Assembly (NCBI RefSeq): GCF_905220415.1
Contig: NC_059543.1
Span: 4,030,001-4,094,000 of the forward strand
DNA length: 64,000 nt
Origin: Colias croceus
Taxonomy: Eukaryota > Arthropoda > Insecta > Lepidoptera > Pieridae
Reading direction: 5' to 3'
Shown here: positions 56,901 to 64,000 of the stretch, in pieces
Layout: every line of letters starts with the position of its first letter
How positions within the stretch are numbered: the first letter of the stretch is position 1
Program-made: the position numbers and the translations under genes
The notes under the pieces: generated by a model
What the model was told of the DNA's origin: nothing
Databases searched by the model: none
Seen by the model: only the letters and a program-made list of their open reading frames with translations

Positions 56901-59900
56901 TCTCAAGCAAACACGCAGGACATTGGGCTATATTCTCTCTCGATAAGGCGATTATACAAATTTAGACACTATTTTAAATTGCACACCGATCCACCTCTAT
57001 AAACTTTTAATTGCGATATATATCTGTAATGCTGTATAAAAATATTAAAGGAAAATCGTCATTTATCATAATCTTAGTTTATAACTCGTAATTAATCCAA
57101 AATATCTATTTAGCGTGTATTTTACATTTTTACATTGAGACGTCCGAACTCTATTCTTACTAGCATACAGTTAACTATAAGCCTAGTTCACAACAAACTA
57201 CACACGACAGTATTCTCAAATATTAACTTTAAAGCAGCCGTAAGTAACTATTTTAATGCGAAGGAGATGAGGAAAAAATTCTTAAATACAAAATTACGTA
57301 TGACTATGTACAACACACTACATTAATTACAATATAGATCGGTGATTTAAATTTTAACGTATACACCTAAACCTAGTTTGGCGGCTATGGGCTTCCTGTG
57401 GCATGCAATGGTTTCTACCTATTCGAACCAACAGAAACAACGTATTCCCTGGTATAGTAAAGATTTCAGACTAGTGTCCGCTCGCCTGTAACCTAAAAGT
57501 ATTGTTTGGTCGACTTGTTTAAATCTCATTAAAACGTTAACATAAACTTTCGATAATTTGAATTAATAATATCTATCGTGCACAACCATCTCAATTTTAT
57601 ACATATTTCCATCTCTTACTTATTACTTTTACTTACTTATAATAATAATTTCGCGTGTTCCGTGATTAGTGATTTGACGACGTATTAATTTATTTATTAA
57701 CGATTTCCTTGTAAGCTTGTTACGCGAGTGTCGGTACTTATTATATCATTCGTTTAAAACGAATAAAAAAAAAACAAAGGAAAAAATTTAGGCGAGTTTC
57801 GAGATAGAATTTTCGAACATCGCAACATTTAAAAATAACCGCTGTTGCGACATAACGTAGAGGTACCATTAGATGCATTTTCATTTCTCCCATTTCCACA
57901 AAGAATGAGCCTCAGAGACTTTGTACTTTATATCCTTAAGGGTATTTTGACATTGGTATGGACCGAGTGTCGCGGCATTACAAAAATATGGCAGTATTTC
58001 ATTCAATTCCTTTAAATCTAATGCGTTTATTACTCCTGGACCGTCGCACACAACACACACACACACGTGAAAGAAAACGTACGCATTTACCTAATTAGGG
58101 CCGGTTTTTATCTATTCTATATATGTAACTGTAAGTAAGAACACGGTGAATTGGTGTCATAGGTATATGAACTTTATTTAAAACTATGTGATCGTTTAAA
58201 AATAAAGAACTCTAAAACAATTTATCGTATTTTATATCTACACGATGCATTCTACAGGATAATTGACAAACCTCGACTCCTAACCATTACAATTTTCAAG
58301 CGCACTTATTTATATAACGTGATTAAGTGTGTAAGCACAATTTGAACAATTTCCGAATATATACTTATTTCATAAAATTTGTCAAATATCCTGCACGTGG
58401 AAACTGCTTCATAATGCACAAGGTACTTATGTCGATGTTTAACTTTACGATGAATCACTAAAGATGTGGCAAATGTGTTAATTAATAATCTAATAATGTC
58501 TAAGCGAAGTGATGCTAATTAATTGTTAGACGCGTTGGAGTCGTCTTATGTCGTGTTTCGATGTTTTGCGACTGTAAGACAGAAGAAAGGAAATTTGTAC
58601 AGTAAGTGAAATATAGTGTTAAGTGTCGAAATACACTTTGGTAAAGGTATCATTAAATATCTAGTGATTATGTTTACGGCAGCGTGTAACTTCGCCCAAC
58701 GCACAATTAATTGGCATCACTAAATATATCTAATACATTCAACTGTCTATGAAAGAAGTCCACAATCGTCAAAGCACCCGGAGTTAACACTAAATACACC
58801 GCAGGCTTCTGAAGCCCTAATAACAACGACGATTCGAAAATAATATCACACTGTTTGCATTATTTTACACTTGCATTCAGCATTTTGTAACACCCATTGA
58901 CATAACTCACAATGGTTCAGTTCATTTTTCTTTTGTGTGCAGCGCCATTTTTCACGTCCACTTTGACAATCCCCGCCCGTTTAGGATGTAAAAATAAAAA
59001 CAAAAAACAAAATAAAAGAAAAACAAAAATATTAAAATATTTATTAAAAAATAAAGGTGAACGCTAATAATGTACTATAACGCAAAATTAAATACATGTG
59101 CAGATAATAAGCCGAGAGTAGAATACAATTAAAAACAAATAACCCTAAAGAATGTTCTAATGTATATCGTACTAAATACTCATGAGCAAATAAATCGTAT
59201 GCAAACTACAATCGTGTGCATAAGATCGAGATGTGAACAAGCCTTAATCTAATTTAATAAAATTCGAATTCAATTATAAAAACTAATAACGATTGTCTTA
59301 AATCACAATTAAATATGAACTATGCATGATTAACTTCAATCATTCAGTCGATGAGTATAAATGCTTATACATATTTAAGAAAACTTATATGATTAGCACG
59401 TTATATTCTAGAGAATAAGGAATGGACGTACTAGATATATTATGTTTATTATATGCAGTACCTTATATTATGTCTTCTTAATTGGGTCTTGCAATTAAAA
59501 GTTTAAAAGGTTCATTTCCTTTGCCGGTTAATATAAATGTTCCCTCATCGGTAAATAGTATCGAGGTAGGACAAACGAACACACGATTCAAAGTACCATA
59601 ATATATGCAAGGTCTAATCTTGTAACATTCTAACATACCTAAGATTCACGACATCGAAAGCTTCTCTAACTATACGCGATTTGAATAATGTGTACATTTG
59701 TCCGACCCGTCTTTATCCATTAATTGCAGTGTTCATACTGAAGTATCGATAAGCAAGTGTAGGTAAGAAAGTGCCTTAAAATGAAAAATAAACGGAAAGT
59801 GCGTACACTGTTCGGATCGTGGGGGATAATTCCGATTTGGGTGTGTGCAGCCAAAGTTTACTTATCCCATAGTATAGTCACTGAATAATAAATTATACGT

Positions 59901-60447
59901 CACAAATTCAGCTGTACATTATAAAGTATTGTCACATTTTGCTTACGGATACTTAAATTTTGCGTCTCATCTCACTCAAACCGTTTCAAAATTTAATTAT
60001 ACGTAAGGAAAACAGATTTATAAATGTTATCGCTTTTCCGAGCTGAAATTGTGACAAACAACTATTACTCCCGCAAAACAAACCGGTACCAATAGATAGA
60101 TAAAAAAATGAACTCAAGATAAATTATTAAGAACCAAGAACCGAAAAGAAGCACTAACAGAACAGAAAAGGACATAACAAAAAGTCAGCTAAATCATAGA
60201 AAACAAAAGGGCACCTAATCTGAACCCATAGACTTCCACTTAGGGGACGGTACTACAAAACAAAACAAAAAAAGTACCTGAACCCATATAAAACATCGGC
60301 ACTACAAAACGGAACGAAAAAACAGAGGGAACAAAAAAGGCAAGGAGCGGTGGTGTGCGGGATTGTCGGTCTGGCGGCGGCCCCCAGCGGCTAGAGCGGC
60401 TAGATGTAGGAGTAGGGGCCGTCGGTGAGGGCGCTGCACAGCAATAG
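53961..60447. other. Long gene-poor stretch, probably partly slowpoke 3' UTR
   Basis: No exon, RNA gene or bounded transposon is recognised over 6.5 kb, in contrast to the TE-rich left part of the window. The slowpoke stop codon lies at its right end on the minus strand. Several minus-strand AATAAA words (TTTATT on the plus strand, for example near 54732) could be distal poly(A) signals. The extent of the UTR cannot be fixed from sequence. Confidence 0.4.
55912..55955. repeat. Short GC-rich tandem repeat
   Basis: Four to five copies of the heptamer-like unit CCGGACA (ACCGGACACCGGACACC type) in an AT-rich setting. Confidence 0.7.
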
Positions 60448-63400
60448 TCAGGAGGCGTCGTCGGCCCCGCCCCCTGCCCCGCCCGCCCCGCCCCCCGCCC
60501 CGCCCCCCGCGCGCCGGCTCGCGCGGTACTCCACGCCCGGGTCGAACTGCATCAGCACGAACACCTGCAACACCGCGTTCTTAACCTGTATCCTCGTAAC
60601 CTCGGAAAATTGCTCTTATTGGTAAATTCGCCTCGTAATTAGACTCCGCTAACGAAAGTGATCTCATTGTAAAATTTACCGCGTTATTTAGCATTCGCAA
60701 ACGAAATCGCCCTTTTTTGTAATGACGCTAGTTTGAGCGCTTGGAGTGAGTGGCGATGATGCTATCTGGCAAGCAGGATACGGAATTTAGGGTTCGGAAT
60801 GTATGGTTTTACAGAGCTACACTTTTAATAGAACAAATATCTTTCAAGAATAGATTACCTCTTTTTATATTAAAATGACTAATAATAAACTTGGGAATCG
60901 AACCCAGAACTTCTCAAACAGTGTCAAAGATGAAATATTGAAGTAATTATACACAAATGTCACGGACCCGATATAGGACGATGCAGAGCATGAGCACTAA
61001 CAGGTCGTAATACTCGCCTTGCGCAAGTGTCCCATCGTGGAGGGATATCTTAGGCTAGTGGTCCACCAAAGCGAGATTTGACCAACGCGGCATCCCTGTA
61101 GTTTAATGAGAAAATGCCCTAACCTGATCAGTGGGCAGCAGCGAGAAGTCATCGGGCGGGTTGGTGATCACATATCGCTTGCTGCTCGCGTCACACGTGG
61201 AGGACGTGTCTCGGAACCGGTACAGGCCGATGCAGAGCATGCCGTACGTGCGTAGTGCGGCTACAAACAGGTCACCGTACTTTCCCGCCTCGCCGAATTG
61301 GGCTAGTGGCCCATCGTAGAGGGAAATTTGGCCGACGCGGCATCTGTCCCTGTGTATTAATAATGTGTAAGCAATAATGGACGATGACAATACTTTTTCG
61401 CTTGAGAGCAAGTGAGAAAATAACTACAATATTTTGTTAGTTAGGACCAGTAGTAATTTGTAAAGTAAATAGAATAAAAATATTTAAAATATTCATTATA
61501 AGTAAACCCGAGCTCGTAGCTCAACTTCTTTCAGATCAGAATATGTGAAAAAAAACACAAACTTATTTTCACACTTATAACCAAATTAGAAATAGTACAA
61601 AAATAATAAAAATAACACTAAGGAAATCTTACACAAATAACATAAATTTATTTACTTAATATCTACTAAAAGCATACCTATTAGCCAAACTCTCAGGCGT
61701 AGAATAACCACCGCGGAGGCCGGCTCCTTCAGCCAATATCAGTTCCAGTTCTGGCGTCGCACCACCCGTTATCAGTGATCTGATTAGCGTTAGCGCGTTT
61801 TGGTTGAAGTACGTCTGGAAATTCAGTTTGTTATAATTTAATGGTGTAAGATGATATAACATTGATATTTGGTGTTATAAAAGTGAAAGAAATTTTAAAA
61901 CCAAGAGGTTCACTTTATCCTGTACAAGTCATAATAACACAAAAATTCAAACAATTTTTTTATAATATTAGGGCAGATACATCTACAAGATAAAACAAAT
62001 TTACCGTTTTGAAATATCGCTGTTATCCTGTTAATCTTCTCTTAAAATTTTATTTTCATAAATTGATTGTCTATTTAACTGACAAACAGCAGAACACATC
62101 TAGAAGGTGTGAAACCTGCCTGCAAATTCTATCTTTGAAGTAATTTGTACTTTACTTCTACACAATATCCATATTTAACACATAAAAACAGTACAATATA
62201 TGAAAAAATAACAATAAACAAGAAGTCTCACAGTGGACATAAGCGAGTCGAGCACGCTGACAGCGAAGGCGGTGCCGCAGGCGAAGGGCTGCGTGAGGTA
62301 CAGCTCCGTGTCCGGGTCGTCGTCGTCGTCCTGGTCCAGGAACTGCACGTTGCTGTCGTTCACCAGCTCTGCGAATTAAATAAAAAAATCGTCTTTTCTT
62401 TTTTTTTCTAGCTCTCTTAAAATGGATAAGATTGTTGAAAGTCAGAGGTTTAAATCTAAAAAAAAGAATACATGCGATTTTATACCGGGTTGGCAGTTGG
62501 CAGTTTGTTACTAACCGAGAAGCTAAGTTATATATTTTAACATTTTGTTGAAATTGCATTTTTAATTACCTATATTTAATTTTAAGCTATTGCATAGCTT
62601 CTTTCGCGGGCCTTGAGCGCGGGGACCGAATCGAGAAATTCCGTAACGAAAAAACCTCACGCTCCTCACTCCGACGGGTGAAGGTGTGGCTTGAAGGCAT
62701 AGCATGCAATAGCTTTACCGCGGCAGTCCTCGAGTGCCACACGTCGTTTTTTTTATTTTTGTTGAACATGAACATAAATTGAATTTCGACGACAAAAATC
62801 GACGACGTAAACATTACCAGTATTATTGTACCGGCGACCGAAGCGCCACAGTGTTATTTGTGATTTATCGCACGAGCAGCGCATCACTCCATACTAACCA
62901 GTGATCATCGGCACATTAGCGCCATACACCGAGCCCCTCCGCTGCAGCAGCACGGGCGCGGGCGAAGCGCCGGGCGGCGCGGGCGCAGCGCTGGCCCCGT
63001 TCGTGGCCCCGGCACTCAACACGCCGATCGTGTCGTCGAACGTCATAGCCTTGATGTTCAGCGAAGCCAGGATAGCTTCCTTGTCCGCCAGCGTCGGGTC
63101 ATCGTTGGATGGCACCTTCGCTGACAGGATGCAGCACATGTCGCACAGGTTCACGTTCACTGCACGCAAGTCGGCTCGGCTTAGCGGTGAACCCTGCGGA
63201 GTAACGGGCCTGGATGATGTTGTTTTGTACATAGTTTAGTTTGGGTATGAATGTCATAGTCGAAATACAATTTTATTGATAGTCTTATCAATAAAATTTT
63301 ATTTTTACAAAACGGTTCAATTAAATAAAATTCATGAACATGTTTTTTTAAGCTACTGCATAGCTTCTATTGCGGGCCTTGAGCGCGGGGACCGAATCGA

Positions 63401-63960
63401 GAAATTCCGTAACGAAAAAACCTCACGCTCCCCCACTCCGACGGGCGGAGGTGTGTCTTGAAGGCATAGCATGCAATAGCTTTACCGCGGCAGTCCCCGA
63501 GTGCCACACGTCGTTTTTTTTTCAATCTGAAATAAACATTTGAGAAAACATATCTGCACAGTCGGATTTTTAGTGGGAAAATAATATATACTCTCATATA
63601 CTTACCTAAAGTACGTTCAAACGTCATTTAATTTCTAAACTCATGCTTCCAATTTTTACGTATTTATCCGCTCCGCAGATTGTGTCATCACTTGGCACTT
63701 GGCCAAGTATTGAAATAAACAAAAGCATAACTCACATTCAAAACAGATATCTTTGGTAGATTCTGCAACATCTTCCATTCCCTGCGGATATAGTCGACGC
63801 TGCCCACGATGACGACGTGCTTCAGCTCGTGGTAGTGGAAATTGGACGCTCTCAGCGGCATTACGAGATTCCTCAAACCGATTAGCGGCGAATCCGGATC
63901 CGCAAATAAACACACTACGACGTGACCGTTCAGTACGGTCATTGCTGCTTGATTTCTATC
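60448..63960 (-). CDS. slo: Slowpoke BK calcium-activated potassium channel, C-terminal exons
   Basis: Seven exons on the minus strand with consistent phases: 63960-63736, 63193-62899, 62368-62232, 61814-61678, 61349-61124, 60564-60448; the 5' part is off the right edge (six exons are fully visible here). Readable parts belong to the cytoplasmic gating ring (RCK2): NQAAMTVLNGHVVVCLFADP, RADLRAVNVNLCDMCCILSA, DDPTLADKEAILASLNIKAM, QRRGSVYGANVPMITELVND, the calcium bowl FLDQDDDDDPDTELYLTQPF, ALTLIRSLITGGATPELELI, VGQISLYDGPLAQFGEAGKY, and RYVITNPPDDFSLLPTDQVF. The calcium bowl aspartates are intact. The C-terminus after VLMQFDPGVEYRASRRAG is a Gly/Ala tail (GGGAGG repeats, DDAS) coded by very GC-rich DNA. 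An Ala/Pro/Gly linker (AGATNGASAAPAPPGASPAP) lies before VLLQRRGS. Slo sets repolarisation in nerve and muscle. Confidence 0.95.
60960..61098 (-). pseudogene. Decayed duplicate of the adjacent slowpoke exon
   Basis: On the minus strand it reads ATGCCGCGTTGGTCAAATCT, then CACGATGGGACACTTGCGCAAG and CATGCTCTGCATCGTCCTAT. This parallels the true exon at 61124-61349 (CRVGQISLYDGPLAQFGEAG and GMLCIGLYRFRD). Translated it gives CRVGQISL, a disrupted stretch, ISLHDGTLAQGEYYDLL and MLCIVLYRVRD, with deletions and an internal stop. It lies 25 bp downstream of the real exon in the gene's direction. A dead exon copy, possibly a former alternative exon. Confidence 0.75.
62584..62754 (+). repeat. Dispersed repeat copy 2 (slowpoke intron)
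   Basis: From AAGCTATTGCATAGCTTC to CGAGTGCCACACGTCG plus T-run. About 90% like the copy at 63350-63522, and related in inverse to 19848-20085. The poly(T) end would be poly(A) on the other strand, as in a retroposed SINE. Confidence 0.75.
63350..63522 (+). repeat. Dispersed repeat copy 3 (slowpoke intron)
   Basis: Same family and same orientation as 62584-62754. Shares GGGCCTTGAGCGCGGGGACC and GCATAGCATGCAATAGCTTT. Together the two copies bracket the slowpoke exon at 62899-63193. Confidence 0.75.
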
Positions 63961-64000
63961 CTAGAAGGAGAAAGATATAATATCTTAAGAAAATGTAATA

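Noticed and set aside
57881..58066. Minus-strand ORF starting after a (GT)n run
   Set aside because: No domain, no splice support, start inside a microsatellite; likely chance.
60425..60625. Proline-rich plus-strand ORF
   Set aside because: Antisense of the Gly/Ala-coding tail of slowpoke.
61131..63239. Plus-strand ORFs over slowpoke exons
   Set aside because: Shadows of the minus-strand slo exons, which match the family closely.

Overview
This is a eukaryotic, AT-rich, intron-rich window, almost certainly from a butterfly or moth. Three things point to Lepidoptera: the conserved insect genes, the very frequent TAGGTACCTA-type short motifs, and the many short Helitrons whose 3' ends read like GGGCGAAGCCG...CTAG. 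Six host genes can be built exon by exon with phase-consistent GT-AG introns: (1) mitochondrial ATP synthase subunit e (minus, 5450-5716, no intron in the coding part); (2) tropomodulin (plus, 14395 to about 26 kb); (3-4) two tandem geranylgeranyl-diphosphate-synthase paralogs, A and B (plus, 28878-34288 and 35948-39944); (5) a third, canonical GGPP synthase, C (minus, 43319-50422), tail-to-tail with B; (6) a FAM149-like gene (plus, 51094-52460). The last seven coding exons of the BK channel slowpoke lie on the minus strand (60448-63960); its 5' part is beyond the right edge.

Layout. 1-14 kb is almost all mobile DNA: a partial LINE reverse transcriptase at the left edge, a 1.5-kb TIR element with a second foldback element inside it, a 1.08-kb hAT-type element carrying a 12-bp minisatellite, nested foldbacks, a dead hAT element with a LINE fragment inside, and a 1.45-kb TIR element. 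14.4-27 kb is tropomodulin, with a second large TIR element in its first visible intron and three in-phase alternative terminal exons. 28.8-50.4 kb is the GGPP synthase cluster, with two near-identical Helitrons, a MITE and a decayed DD37D mariner in the introns. 50.4-54 kb holds the divergent GGPPS-C/FAM149 start region and a 1-kb foldback. 54-60.4 kb has no recognisable gene and probably includes slowpoke 3' UTR. 60.4-64 kb is slowpoke.

How the genes relate. Tropomodulin (actin pointed-end capping), the prenyl synthases (isoprenoid chain elongation), subunit e and the K+ channel are functionally unrelated neighbours. The only local gene family is the GGPPS cluster. C keeps every canonical motif. 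A and B share an extra small exon and have lost residues thought to set product length, which suggests a changed product.

Most interesting: the diverged GGPPS pair; two related TIR transposon families (12797-14251 and 15235-17546) that encode a matching C-terminal peptide motif I do not recognise; the tropomodulin alternative C-termini; a Helitron starting 7 nt into a GGPPS-C intron; and a decayed duplicate of a slowpoke exon. All calls come from reading the sequence; no database search was run.
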